Positions 16,278-25,419 of a stretch of DNA of 64,000 nt are shown piece after piece. Position numbers and translations under genes: made by a program. The stretch is from Robertmurraya dakarensis (GTDB lineage: Bacteria > Bacillota > Bacilli > Bacillales > Cytobacillaceae): contig NZ_LT707409.1 in assembly GCF_900156875.1 (NCBI RefSeq), positions 1,466,046 to 1,530,045 of the forward strand, written 5' to 3'. Under the pieces are notes generated by a model. The model saw only the letters and a list, made by a program, of their open reading frames with translations, was not told where the DNA came from and searched no databases. Position 1 is the stretch's first letter. Each line of letters begins with the position of its first letter.

Positions 16278-17288
16278 TCATTCTTCGGAAACCTTTACTA
16301 GCTGTTTTCCAATGTTTTCACCAGTAAATAATCCCATAAAAGCTTTAGGCGCATTTTCTAACCCGTCTACAATATTTTCATGATATTTGATTTCCCCTGA
16401 TTGAACCCATTTCCCAAGCTGATTATATCCTTCTTCATTTCTTTCTTTAAAATCACCCACAATAAAACCTTGCATCATAGAGCTTCTTTGAATTAACTGG
16501 ACCTGTATGCGAGGCCCTAAGCTAGGTTTCACATCATTGTATTGTGCAATTTGTCCGCAAAGAACTGTTCTAGATTGGAAATTGATCAAAGTCATGACAC
16601 TATCAGAAATCTCGCCGCCGACATTATCAAAGTAAACATCTACACCATTTGGACATGCCTTCTTTAAAGAGTCTAAAACATTCTCCGTTTTGTAATTGAC
16701 CGCAACATCGAAACCTAATTCATTTACTAAGTATTGACATTTTTCTTCTGTACCAGCAATTCCAACAACTCGGCACCCTTTAATCTTAGCAATCTGTCCA
16801 ACGATCGTTCCAACCGCTCCTGCTGCCCCTGAAACAACCACTGTCTCTCCTTCTTTAGGCTTACCGATATACAGCAGCCCAAAATAGGCAGTCAATCCTG
16901 GCATACCTACTGCTCCAATTGCTGTTGAGATCGGTGCAATGGATGGGTCAACTTTTCTGATATTACTGCCATCCGATGTTGAATAATCAGCCCAATTTAA
17001 CCGACCCTCAACAATTTCTCCAACTTTAAAGTTAGGATGGTTGGATTCTATAACTTTCCCAACAACGCCTCCCGTTAATGGTTTTCCTAGTTCAAACGGA
17101 TCCACATAAGTCCTTACTCCTCTCATTCTGCCGCGCATATAGGGATCCACAGATAAGTAAAGCGTCTTAATTAATACTTCTCCACCTGAAATGTTCGGAA
17201 CGGAATTCTCAACTAAACTGAAATTTTCCTCTGTCGGCATCCCAACAGGTCTGCTTGCTAATAGTATTTCACGATTTGTTAATGCCAT
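16278..17288 (-). CDS. NADPH-dependent MDR oxidoreductase, CurA/prostaglandin-reductase-like
   Basis: A 336-residue zinc-independent medium-chain reductase. The N-terminal LSVDPYMRGRM near residue 46 is the hallmark of the leukotriene B4 dehydrogenase/CurA group, and the cofactor motif GAAGAVGTIVGQIAK follows near 155. No zinc-ligand cysteines are visible. These enzymes reduce the double bond of alpha,beta-unsaturated ketones or aldehydes. It lies 33 bp after an acyl-CoA ligase and ends in a strong hairpin, so ligase and reductase form an operon. Confidence 0.9.
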   Translation of the reverse strand: MALTNREILLASRPVGMPTEENFSLVENSVPNISGGEVLIKTLYLSVDPYMRGRMRGVRTYVDPFELGKPLTGGVVGKVIESNHPNFKVGEIVEGRLNWADYSTSDGSNIRKVDPSIAPISTAIGAVGMPGLTAYFGLLYIGKPKEGETVVVSGAAGAVGTIVGQIAKIKGCRVVGIAGTEEKCQYLVNELGFDVAVNYKTENVLDSLKKACPNGVDVYFDNVGGEISDSVMTLINFQSRTVLCGQIAQYNDVKPSLGPRIQVQLIQRSSMMQGFIVGDFKERNEEGYNQLGKWVQSGEIKYHENIVDGLENAPKAFMGLFTGENIGKQLVKVSEE

Positions 17289-17321
17289 TTTTACATCCTC
17301 CTATACATCTAGTCTATGGGA

Positions 17322-18935
17322 CTAATTCTTTTTCTCTGCTAGTTTTTCCTTTTCCATTTCTATTAATTTTGTCCGCAGTATTTTCCCAACTGCTGTTTTA
17401 GGCAGCTCATCCCAGAATTCAATCTGTCTAGGGACCTTATAACGGGCCAAATTCTGATTGCACCAATCTTCTACTTCCTGTTCCGTTAAAACCGCATTGT
17501 CTTTTAATAAAATCGCCGCTTTTACCGTTTCACCGCGATATGGATCAGGAACACCATAAACACATACTTCCTTTACTTGAGGCATTTTATATAAAACTTC
17601 TTCAATTTCAATTGGATAGATATTGTAGCCGCTGGCAATGATCATATCTTTCTTTCTTCCGACTATAAAAATATAGCCATCTTCATCCATTACAGCCAAA
17701 TCCCCTGTATATAGCCAGCCATCCCTTAGTGCCTTAGCAGTTTCTTCTTCGTTTTTCCAGTAACCTTTCATGACTTGCGGTCCCTTTATAATCAATTCGC
17801 CCGTCTGTCCAGTTTCGACATCTTCTAAGCCAGTTTCAACATCAACAATCCGGCAATCTGTACTTGAAACAGGAATTCCGACACTTCCTGGCTTCCTGAC
17901 ACCAACACTCGGATTTTTAGTGACCATTGTGGTCGCTTCAGAAAGTCCATATCCTTCACTTATTGAGTTTTTGGAAATTTCTTCAAACCTTGTCATTACT
18001 TCGACCGATAATGGTGCCGAACCACTTGAGTACGTTTTGATAGATTGTAAGTCTTCTGAAGTGATTCTTGGGTGATTTAGTAATGCGATATACATGGTAG
18101 GTGAACCGCTAAAACTGGTTGGCCTATATTTTTTTATACATTCGACTACTTCATCCAAAACGAAACGCTTGATCGGAATGAACGTCCCACCAGCAAAAAT
18201 CGTTAAGCTCATCCCTGTCAATCCCATCGCATGAAACATCGGAGCTATCCCTAAGCCGCGCGGAGTAATATTTTCATTTTCATCCGCTGTCGCAGCACCT
18301 TGTGCCATGATTTGATAAAGATTACTAATCACATTATGATGTGTAACCATAACGCCCTTTGATCTTCCTGTAGTCCCGCCCGTATACTGCAAAATGGCAA
18401 CATCATTTTCAGCATCAACATCCGCTGCTGGAGGTGGATTTTTCCCTCTTTTTATCATGGAGTACAAATGATTTTTCTCCGTCGTTGCTCCGTCAGCAAT
18501 AATCAAATTTAATTCATTTAAATAACCAATCTTTTCCAATTTTTCTACTTGCTCCTGGTAGGTTACAAACCAGCTGGCACCTGAATCTTCAAGGATATGC
18601 TCTAACTCTCTTGGCTGATACATCGGATTTACCTGTACGACAATTCCTCCAAGACGTTGTACAGCAAAAAAAGCAATGATGTATTCTATGCAATTCGGAA
18701 GCATAATCGCAAGTAAATCACCTTTTTTAAACCCACCTTCCGCTAAAGATGATGCCAAACAATCGACGTATCTCTTTAGATCAGTATAGGTAGTCTCGAT
18801 ATCATCTTGGATCACCGCCACATTATTTGGAACTAGCTCTGTTGAATCACTTAAAATATGATATATGGAAATGGACGGAGCCGTAATCTCATGAGGAATA
18901 GCTTCAGGATAAAACGCAAGCCACGGTCTTTTCAT
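17322..18935 (-). CDS. Long-chain-type acyl-CoA ligase
   Basis: A 537-residue AMP-forming ligase of the FadD type. The phosphate loop LQYTGGTTGRSKGVM is near residue 193, EGYGLSEAT near 330, GWLYTGDLAVMDEDGYIF near 405 and KTAVGKILR near the C-terminus carries the catalytic lysine. It would activate a fatty or arylalkanoic acid to its CoA ester at the cytoplasmic side of the membrane. First gene of the ligase-reductase operon. The palindrome CTGAATATTCAG lies 34 bp upstream of its start. Confidence 0.92.
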   Translation of the reverse strand: MKRPWLAFYPEAIPHEITAPSISIYHILSDSTELVPNNVAVIQDDIETTYTDLKRYVDCLASSLAEGGFKKGDLLAIMLPNCIEYIIAFFAVQRLGGIVVQVNPMYQPRELEHILEDSGASWFVTYQEQVEKLEKIGYLNELNLIIADGATTEKNHLYSMIKRGKNPPPAADVDAENDVAILQYTGGTTGRSKGVMVTHHNVISNLYQIMAQGAATADENENITPRGLGIAPMFHAMGLTGMSLTIFAGGTFIPIKRFVLDEVVECIKKYRPTSFSGSPTMYIALLNHPRITSEDLQSIKTYSSGSAPLSVEVMTRFEEISKNSISEGYGLSEATTMVTKNPSVGVRKPGSVGIPVSSTDCRIVDVETGLEDVETGQTGELIIKGPQVMKGYWKNEEETAKALRDGWLYTGDLAVMDEDGYIFIVGRKKDMIIASGYNIYPIEIEEVLYKMPQVKEVCVYGVPDPYRGETVKAAILLKDNAVLTEQEVEDWCNQNLARYKVPRQIEFWDELPKTAVGKILRTKLIEMEKEKLAEKKN

Positions 18936-18968
18936 AAATAAATCCCCACCTTTTCATAAAATATATTT

Positions 18969-18980
18969 CTGAATATTCAG
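18969..18980. promoter_or_regulatory. 12-bp palindrome upstream of the ligase
   Basis: CTGAATATTCAG is a perfect palindrome containing the same GAAT/ATTC halves as the sites listed at 16196. Possible operator of the ligase-reductase operon. Confidence 0.3.
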
Positions 18981-19097
18981 TTAAATGAAGTTATATTACA
19001 GTTACTAAAGACAAACTCATTCCTAAAACCCGAAATTAATTGTCTAGGAATTAGCCTTCATTATCTGTAATAGATTTCATTTACCTAAAACCGTTTT

Positions 19098-20228
19098 TTA
19101 TAAATTGTTTGCTAGTTTCTTTAAGTGTAAGTCTCTTGTTCCAAAAGAAAGTTCAGTTGCCTTTGCGCGGTTTGACCAAAGATAAAGATCTGATTCTGTT
19201 ACATAACCCATACCTCCCCAAAGCTGATGAGCCATAACAGTAACAGATTTGTAAGCTTCACCAGCATATGCCTTTGCCATAGCTACCTCATCTTCTGCTG
19301 CCAGTCCTTCAGAAAGCAAAGAAACTGCCTGATAAGCTAAGAGACGTGAACCATCAACCGCTGTAGCCATATTGGCTAAATGATGCTGAACTGCCTGAAA
19401 ACTGCCTATCGGAACTCCGAATTGATGGCGTTCAGACACATATTTAACTGTCATATCGATCACCTTGCGGGCACCACCAACCATTTCAAGACATTGCAGA
19501 GCGGTTGCCTGATTCATCGCCACTGCAAGACCTTCTTCTGCTTCTTCCGTTCTATTTCCTAAAACATGCGTAATATCCAATTCTACATCAGTAAATTTCA
19601 CTACACTTTGACGATCTTTTCCAAACGTCTTTTGTTCTTTCATGGATACACCTTCAGCTTGATTTGGAACAAGAAAAGCAGTCAACCCTTCTTTCCCATC
19701 ATCATTTTCAGATCTGGCAATCACAATTAGCTCATCTGCCAGATGGGCATTTTGCACGAACATTTTTTCACCTGTCAGGATCCACTTATCTTTGACTTTG
19801 CGAGCAACCGTCTTAAAACAATCAGGATTATGAAGCGCTTCCTTTTCTGCGTATGCAACTCCACTAATCATTTTTCCAGCAGCTATTCTACTAAGATAGG
19901 TCTTTTTTTGTTCATGTGTTCCGAGAGCATCAATTAGCAAGGATGCGTATATGGTACTGTACAAGGTAGTCGGCACCAATACCCTTCCTGCTTCTTCAAA
20001 AAGAATTCCCAGATCGACTAGAGTCCCTCCTGCTCCATTGTACTTCTCAGGGATATGTACCCCGAGCCAGCCAATGTTTGCCATCTTTTCCCATAGACTG
20101 CTAGAATGACCACTATGCTCAGGTTCTTGCAGCTCCTTTACCAACTGCGGTGATACTTCACGTTCAAAAAATTTTCTGGACGTTTCTTGCATCATGAGCT
20201 GATCATCACTATACTCCATATTCATCAT
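19098..20228 (-). CDS. Acyl-CoA dehydrogenase, second member of a pair
   Basis: A 376-residue acyl-CoA dehydrogenase starting at ATG 20228 behind AGGAGGTAG. Family features are WLGVHIPEKYNGAGG near residue 55, ISGVAYAEKEA near 125, SERHQFGVPIGSFQAVQ near 265 and LWGGMGYVTESDLYLW near 335. The C-terminus SFGTRDLHLKKLANN lacks the GTNE motif. It follows the dehydrogenase at 20246 by 17 bp, so the two are probably subunits of one heteromeric enzyme, as with the pair at 11333-13578. Confidence 0.87.
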   Translation of the reverse strand: MMNMEYSDDQLMMQETSRKFFEREVSPQLVKELQEPEHSGHSSSLWEKMANIGWLGVHIPEKYNGAGGTLVDLGILFEEAGRVLVPTTLYSTIYASLLIDALGTHEQKKTYLSRIAAGKMISGVAYAEKEALHNPDCFKTVARKVKDKWILTGEKMFVQNAHLADELIVIARSENDDGKEGLTAFLVPNQAEGVSMKEQKTFGKDRQSVVKFTDVELDITHVLGNRTEEAEEGLAVAMNQATALQCLEMVGGARKVIDMTVKYVSERHQFGVPIGSFQAVQHHLANMATAVDGSRLLAYQAVSLLSEGLAAEDEVAMAKAYAGEAYKSVTVMAHQLWGGMGYVTESDLYLWSNRAKATELSFGTRDLHLKKLANNL

Positions 20229-20245
20229 TTCTACCTCCTAACAAA

Positions 20246-21421
20246 TTATCTGCGTGGTAATCCTAAGCCTCGCTGTGCCACGATATTTCTCTGCACCTCA
20301 TTCGTTCCCCCTCCAAAGCGATGGAATGGTGCCAGCCGGTATTGCTGTTCAAGCTCACCTTGAAGTGGTGCAAGGTCATCGTCTTTATTTAATTGCCCAT
20401 ATAAATCTAAGATCTGCATGCCATAATCGGAAACCTTTGTTCTTAGTTCCGTGGCAAACACTTTCATCATAGATGCTTCCGAGGAGATATCCTTTCCTAA
20501 ATCAATCATGGATGCGGCTCGATACCCGAACAAACGCGCTACTTCTAATTCGACTTTTAGTTCAGCGAGTTTCATTCGTATTTCCGGCTTGTTAATCAAT
20601 AATTCTCCATCAATCACCGTATGCTTGCAGAATTTCACCAAATCTTCGAAGTTTCGCTGCGTTCTTCCGCTGCTCCCCATAACAACTCTTTCATGATCAA
20701 GTGCTGTTGTTAAAATGAGCCAGCCTCTATTTACCTCACCGATAAGATTTGCCTTTGGAACACGGACATTATCAAAAAATATCTCATTGGTCCTATGTCC
20801 TCCCCAAGTCTTTTGTTCCACAATCGTCACACCTGGTGCATCCATTGGTACAATCATCATTGAAATTCCTCTATGCTTAGGCGCAGACGGATCTGTTCTT
20901 ACAGCCAGCCATTGATGTGTAGAACGATGCCCAAAAGAATTCCACACCTTCTGGCCATTAATAACCCACTCATCACCATCTAAAACCGCACTCGTTTGCA
21001 AGCTTGCCAAATCGGTGCCCGAATTAGGTTCCGAATAACCTAAGGCAAAATCAAACTCGTTATTCTTAATCGGTGGAAGCCACTTTCTTTTATTTTCCTC
21101 CGAACCAAACTTAAAAAGAGACGGTGCTACTATCGAAGGCCCTATATTCGATATAAACGGAGCACCCATATAAGCGACTTCTTCATTAAAAATCAAATAA
21201 TCCATTGCACTCATTTCTAGCCCGCCATATTCCTTTGGCCAGTGCATGGAATACCAGCCTTTTTCAGAAATTTGTTTTCGATAGTTTCTTTCCAATGGGC
21301 CGTCTTTACCTCGTTTATTCCTTTCTACTTCTGCAAGAAGCTCGGGAGTAATCACTTCTTTTAAAAAATTTCTTACCTCTTGCTTCCAAGCTAATTGTTC
21401 TTTTGTTAAATGAAATTCCAA
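20246..21421 (-). CDS. Acyl-CoA dehydrogenase, first member of a pair
   Basis: I chose TTG 21421 (LEFHLTKEQ) because AAAGGAG lies just upstream, whereas the ATG at 21439 contains that ribosome site; this gives about 391 residues. Landmarks are HWPKEYGGLEM near 60, FALGYSEPNSGTDLASLQT near 125, WGGHRTNEIFFDNVRV near 205 and the C-terminal RFGGGTNEVQRNIVAQ. It is of the same CaiA/steroid type as the protein at 12424. A cre-like site lies about 80 bp upstream. Confidence 0.9.
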   Translation of the reverse strand: MEFHLTKEQLAWKQEVRNFLKEVITPELLAEVERNKRGKDGPLERNYRKQISEKGWYSMHWPKEYGGLEMSAMDYLIFNEEVAYMGAPFISNIGPSIVAPSLFKFGSEENKRKWLPPIKNNEFDFALGYSEPNSGTDLASLQTSAVLDGDEWVINGQKVWNSFGHRSTHQWLAVRTDPSAPKHRGISMMIVPMDAPGVTIVEQKTWGGHRTNEIFFDNVRVPKANLIGEVNRGWLILTTALDHERVVMGSSGRTQRNFEDLVKFCKHTVIDGELLINKPEIRMKLAELKVELEVARLFGYRAASMIDLGKDISSEASMMKVFATELRTKVSDYGMQILDLYGQLNKDDDLAPLQGELEQQYRLAPFHRFGGGTNEVQRNIVAQRGLGLPRR

Positions 21422-21498
21422 ATGTAAAACTCCTTTCATTTGTAATCTATGGAACTCTCACAGCACTTAACTATTAATCAACTTTATGTAATTAATGC

Positions 21499-21513
21499 AT
21501 CAAGCGCTTACAA
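21499..21513. promoter_or_regulatory. Possible cre site of the dehydrogenase pair
   Basis: On the minus strand TTGTAAGCGCTTGAT: one half is perfect, the other degraded. It overlaps a possible promoter TTGTAA-17-TACATA. Confidence 0.4.
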
Positions 21514-21690
21514 AACATCCACTTAAATATATCAGAAAATTCAAATAACTCAAAATAAATAACTGCTATGTTGAAAGGTGTCAGTCCTGCTCCTTTATTT
21601 TCTACTTCTTCATTAGTCAACGAATAATCTATTATATGTCTATTCCAAATGTAGATATGTTAAATTCATTAGTAATATTCCTTTAATAAA

Positions 21691-21723
21691 ATACTAGTAT
21701 GGTCATTAAAACCATACCAGTAT
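21691..21723 (-). terminator. Terminator of DUF35 gene 1
   Basis: On the minus strand ATACTGGTATGGT, a seven-base loop and ACCATACTAGTAT, followed by TTTATT. It lies 32 bp past the stop codon. Confidence 0.8.
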
Positions 21724-21754
21724 TTAAACTCAAGATACAATTGTACTTTTAAAA

Positions 21755-22162
21755 CTATCGATTAACTGGTCGAAACATCGGTAATGGATCCTCTAGATCA
21801 TAACTATGATTAAATGTTATTTCTACCTCTAGATTAGTTCTAACTTCCTCAGGAGCAATATCCAATATATGCGTCATCATGGTTGGGCCCTCTTCCAATT
21901 GAACAACAGCCATAACAAAAGGTGTATGCGCCGCATAAGCAGGATGGGCTGTTTTTTCAACGATGGTATGCGCGAGAACCTTCGCACGGCCGGAAACCTC
22001 TGTATATTCCAATTTCCCAAAGTCATGCGGACAAAACTCCCGCGGATAAAAAACATATCTCTCACAGGATTGACATTGTTGAATCCGCAGTTTGGATTCC
22101 TTTAGTCCTTCCCAGTATTCTCTTGCTTCTACTCTTGGTTCATATCCAGCTTTCTTCACCAT
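21755..22162 (-). CDS. DUF35 OB-fold protein with zinc ribbon, partner of a thiolase-like protein
   Basis: The ATG at 22162 shares one base with the stop of the preceding gene (TAATG) and follows AGGAGGGGG, giving 135 residues. The N-terminal rubredoxin-like ribbon has CQSC and FCPHD, so the fourth ligand Cys is replaced by His; an OB-fold domain follows. DUF35 proteins dock onto thiolase-fold enzymes. In steroid degradation the DUF35 part of ChsH2 is needed by the aldolase Ltp2. The tight coupling to the thiolase-like gene at 22162 implies one complex. Confidence 0.88.
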   Translation of the reverse strand: MVKKAGYEPRVEAREYWEGLKESKLRIQQCQSCERYVFYPREFCPHDFGKLEYTEVSGRAKVLAHTIVEKTAHPAYAAHTPFVMAVVQLEEGPTMMTHILDIAPEEVRTNLEVEITFNHSYDLEDPLPMFRPVNR

Positions 22163-23319
22163 TAATTCCCCCTCCTTAGTACAAGCGTACATTCTGTTGA
22201 GAAATAACCGCCATTAGAATTTGTAACCCCGATCTCGCAGTTCTTAACTTGTCTTCCTTCTGCTCTGCCCATTAATTGCTTCACTACTTCCACGATATTA
22301 ACCATTGCACCTGCATCACCCGGCTGACCAACTGACAGCTGTCCTCCACTTGTATTTACCGGGAAATCGCCTTTAAAAGTAAGGTCGTGCTCCTGAACAA
22401 ACCTTCCACCTTCTCCTTTGCGGCAGAAGCCCATATCTTCAATGGTTAAAATAACAGCGATTGTATAACAATCATATAAACCTAATACATCTACATTATC
22501 TGTTGTAATTCCTGCCATCTCAAAAGCGATTTCAGCAGCTTTTTTAATTGGCGTCGTTACACCATTTGTAAAGATCTCTGACTGGGAAATAGTTAAGTGG
22601 CCATTATAAAAGCCTGCGCCATCAATAAAGACAGGAGTGTTTGTAATCTTACGCGCATCTTCTCCAAGGCTTACAATGAACGCAATAGCCCCATCACATG
22701 GAGAGACAATTTCAAACAAGTGGAAGGGTGAACTGATGATTGGAGAATTCCTGACATCTTCGATCGACATCGTCTTCTTACCAAATAAAGCCCCATCATA
22801 ATGGTTTGCATTATATCTTTGGTCGACTGCAACTTTTGCTCTTTGTTCAAAGGTTGTTCCATATAACTCACTATGTAAGTTAGCGGCCATTGCATAAGCA
22901 TTATTCGGTGTTAAGGCGTAAGGAGTCTCATAATCTTGTAAGAATGGTCTTATTTCATTAGAACGTTCTTTTAAAATATTGATATCAGATCCTACTACAA
23001 GAACATTCTTGGCTGCACCAACAGCAATCGCTTCAGCAGCTTTCTTCAATGCGTAACCGGCAGACGCCCCTAGGACCGAGACTTCATCAACTAGTGTAGC
23101 CTTAATCCCTAAAAATTCTGCAAAAGGCAGATTTAATCTAGCATCAATCGATAGTGGCCCTAACGTAATGATTCCATCTATATCGGACTTTTCTAAATTT
23201 GCATCTTTTATTGCATGAACAGATGCTTCCGCAGCTAATTGAAAGATATTTTTACCACTGTTTTTCTCAAATGCCGTTTCACCATAACCAGTGATGGCGG
23301 CTTTACCTCGAAGACTCAT
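22162..23319 (-). CDS. Thiolase-fold protein (lipid-transfer/SCP2 type) without catalytic Cys
   Basis: A 385-residue thiolase-superfamily protein. Where SCP2 thiolases carry the nucleophile in a CS(S/T)G motif it reads VLGASAG (residues 82-88), so Cys is replaced by Ala85, and the GHP histidine motif reads VGQPGDAG. The conserved GLYDCYTI near residue 293 matches the tyrosine-bearing segment of Ltp2-type retro-aldolases. It is thus unlikely to be a true thiolase. With its DUF35 partner it could cleave a branched 3-hydroxyacyl-CoA into a ketone or aldehyde and a short acyl-CoA; this is inference from motif loss and gene pairing. Confidence 0.85.
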   Translation of the reverse strand: MSLRGKAAITGYGETAFEKNSGKNIFQLAAEASVHAIKDANLEKSDIDGIITLGPLSIDARLNLPFAEFLGIKATLVDEVSVLGASAGYALKKAAEAIAVGAAKNVLVVGSDINILKERSNEIRPFLQDYETPYALTPNNAYAMAANLHSELYGTTFEQRAKVAVDQRYNANHYDGALFGKKTMSIEDVRNSPIISSPFHLFEIVSPCDGAIAFIVSLGEDARKITNTPVFIDGAGFYNGHLTISQSEIFTNGVTTPIKKAAEIAFEMAGITTDNVDVLGLYDCYTIAVILTIEDMGFCRKGEGGRFVQEHDLTFKGDFPVNTSGGQLSVGQPGDAGAMVNIVEVVKQLMGRAEGRQVKNCEIGVTNSNGGYFSTECTLVLRRGN

Positions 23320-23395
23320 TTATTCTACCTCCAATGTATTAATAATTTCTTTAAATATTCTGTTATTAATAGTCATAAAAATGAGGTAATATTCC

Positions 23396-23427
23396 AAGGA
23401 TATACCACTTATTTTAGGTATATCCTT
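23396..23427 (-). terminator. Hairpin after TRAP operon 2
   Basis: AAGGATATACC pairs perfectly with GGTATATCCTT (11 bp, 10-base loop) 36 bp past the dctM stop. There is no long T run. Confidence 0.6.
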
Positions 23428-23462
23428 AAACTGGAAAATTACCATTTTTCCATCTATTACTC

Positions 23463-24776
23463 TTAATTTCTCATAACGTCAGGCAACCAAGTCACCAAGC
23501 TTGGGAAGACCATTACACAAACCATAGCAAGAAGTAAAAGCAAGACAAATGGCCAAACGGCTGAGTAAATCGTCTTAATGCTTACATCTGTTGCTACACC
23601 TTTCATAATGAACAAGCTGACCCCAAATGGCGGTGATAAGTTCCCAATACAGCAAGCAATAACAAAGATAATACCAAACCATACTAAATCAAACTGCATG
23701 GCATGAAGTGCCGGAATGAAGAATGGAGCTGTAATTAATAAGGCCGCAACCGTGTCGATAAACATCCCGATGATTAAGAAGAAAACAATCATAAGAATTA
23801 AAATCCACCAGCGATTTAAGTCGATACCAGTAATAGACTCTGCAAACGCTTGACCTACACCTGTAACAGAAACAATACGAGCATAAGCGACAGCACCTAT
23901 CAAAATCCAGAAAATCAAACCTAGTAATTCTGCTGTCATTAAAAACATATTTTTCAAATTAGGAAGAGTTAATTTTTTTCTAACACCTGCCGCAACCAAT
24001 GAACCTGCTGCCCCAACAGCCCCCGCTTCGGTAGGAGTAGCAATTCCTAAATAAATACTTCCAAGTACAACCACAATTACTGCTAATGGAATTATAACAC
24101 TTTTCAGTGATACAAATTTTTCTTTCCAAGTAAATCTCTCTTCTTTCGGAATAGCAGGCCCCTTTTCGGGAGAGATTAAACAAACAATATAGGCATAGAT
24201 CATAAAAAAGATTGCAGCCAAGATTCCCGGAATAACTCCGCCCATGAACAGCGCTCCAGCAGAAACTTCCGCCTCTGAAGCGAATACAATCATAACAATA
24301 CTAGGTGGAATAAGGATTCCTAAAGTACCGCCAGCCATAATAACACCAAGTGTTAATTTATCATCATATCCCCGCTTTAACATCGACGGTCTCGCTACCA
24401 TCCCCAGTGTAGCTGTGGAAACCGATACAACACCGACCATTGCTGCGAAAACAGCAGAAATGAACGTTGTTCCTGCCGCTAAGCCGCCGCGCAGCCCTCC
24501 GAACCATCGATAGACGACTTCATATAAATCATCAGCTAAATCACTGTACATTAAAATCGCAGCCATAAAAATGTATAATGGCAATGCGGTAAGAACTGCT
24601 TCAGTGGTTTTTGTGTAAGAACCTAGAACAAACCCATCAATACTCGGCAATCCGTCCCAGAAAATAAATCCTAATATTAATGAGATTCCCCCCATCGTAA
24701 ATCCAACAGGGATGCCTAATGCCATAAATAAAACCAGTGATCCAAACAATATAATCCCGACTAAGGTGATGTCCAT
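23463..24776 (-). CDS. TRAP transporter large permease (DctM), second copy
   Basis: A 437-residue membrane protein with about 12 segments. Family motifs include GTLGILIPPSIVMIVFASEAE near residue 150, ATPTEAGAVGAAGSLVAAG near 240 and GNLSPPFGVSLF near 385. It starts one base after the dctQ stop, showing tight coupling. It is clearly distinct from the DctM at 8179. No dctP gene adjoins. Transcription probably starts at the sigma-54-type promoter upstream of dctQ. Confidence 0.93.
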   Translation of the reverse strand: MDITLVGIILFGSLVLFMALGIPVGFTMGGISLILGFIFWDGLPSIDGFVLGSYTKTTEAVLTALPLYIFMAAILMYSDLADDLYEVVYRWFGGLRGGLAAGTTFISAVFAAMVGVVSVSTATLGMVARPSMLKRGYDDKLTLGVIMAGGTLGILIPPSIVMIVFASEAEVSAGALFMGGVIPGILAAIFFMIYAYIVCLISPEKGPAIPKEERFTWKEKFVSLKSVIIPLAVIVVVLGSIYLGIATPTEAGAVGAAGSLVAAGVRKKLTLPNLKNMFLMTAELLGLIFWILIGAVAYARIVSVTGVGQAFAESITGIDLNRWWILILMIVFFLIIGMFIDTVAALLITAPFFIPALHAMQFDLVWFGIIFVIACCIGNLSPPFGVSLFIMKGVATDVSIKTIYSAVWPFVLLLLLAMVCVMVFPSLVTWLPDVMRN

Positions 24777-24777
24777 T

Positions 24778-25347
24778 CTATAGTGCCCCCTTGCTATCTA
24801 GGACTTCGTCTTCTGTTACAACAATTTCACTATCATAAAGCTTCTTACCCGTTGCAATAATATAGATATCTTCTACGAACTTGCTAATTCCTTGGAGACC
24901 GATTAGAATTCCACCAACCGGAATAATTAACCACTGTATCCATAGCGGCATTTGTGTACCACCAGTTGATACCGCACCAATGTTATAATAATGAGTTACG
25001 TAGTCGAAACCTAACCAAACAAAGGAGACAACGATAAGATATAGGAATAAAGTACTGATCATGTCAACCATACTTTGAACCCGCAAAGAAAATTTCTCAA
25101 AAAAGAAGTCTACTCGAACATGCTTACCGATTGACATGACATATCCGCCTAAAACTAAACCTACTAATCCGGTACCCCATGTTGCTAAATCAAATGCCCA
25201 TCCAGTTGGAGAGTTAAAAAAGTATCTTAAAAGTACGTCAATCGTTAATAAAATACTCATACATAGAACAAAGATTCCGGTCAACCAAACCATGGTTCTA
25301 TTGATTTTAGTAACGACATTATTGAAAGTAATAAAAATTTGTTTCAT
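24778..25347 (-). CDS. TRAP transporter small permease (DctQ), second copy
   Basis: A 189-residue four-helix membrane protein; DVLLRYFFNSPTGWAFDLAT near residue 35 is the family signature. ATG 25347 follows AGGAGG. It is the first gene of a QM pair without its own receptor gene; the receptor may be the DctP at 444-1529 or lie outside the window. The promoter at 25399-25414 lies 52 bp upstream. Confidence 0.92.
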   Translation of the reverse strand: MKQIFITFNNVVTKINRTMVWLTGIFVLCMSILLTIDVLLRYFFNSPTGWAFDLATWGTGLVGLVLGGYVMSIGKHVRVDFFFEKFSLRVQSMVDMISTLFLYLIVVSFVWLGFDYVTHYYNIGAVSTGGTQMPLWIQWLIIPVGGILIGLQGISKFVEDIYIIATGKKLYDSEIVVTEDEVLDSKGAL

Positions 25348-25398
25348 CTATTCAATCCTCCTATCATTATGTTATAAAACAGAAAACCTATGATAGTG

Positions 25399-25414
25399 GC
25401 AAGTCAAGTGCCAC
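25399..25414 (-). promoter_or_regulatory. Sigma-54 promoter of TRAP operon 2
   Basis: The minus strand reads TGGCACTTGACTTGC: GG and GC are separated by exactly 10 nt, TGGCAC matches the -24 box and TTGC the -12 box. A start near 25387 would give a 40-nt leader for dctQ. The same bases form the stem AGTGGCA/TGCCACT (25395-25415), which could also act as a terminator of the preceding gene. Confidence 0.65.
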
Positions 25415-25419
25415 TCATC

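Larger units (their letters stand above)
21422..21754. other. Intergenic region between DUF35 gene 1 and the dehydrogenase pair
   Basis: No gene seen. It holds a cre-like site and possible promoter upstream of the dehydrogenase pair and the terminator of the DUF35 gene at 21691-21723. Confidence 0.6.
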
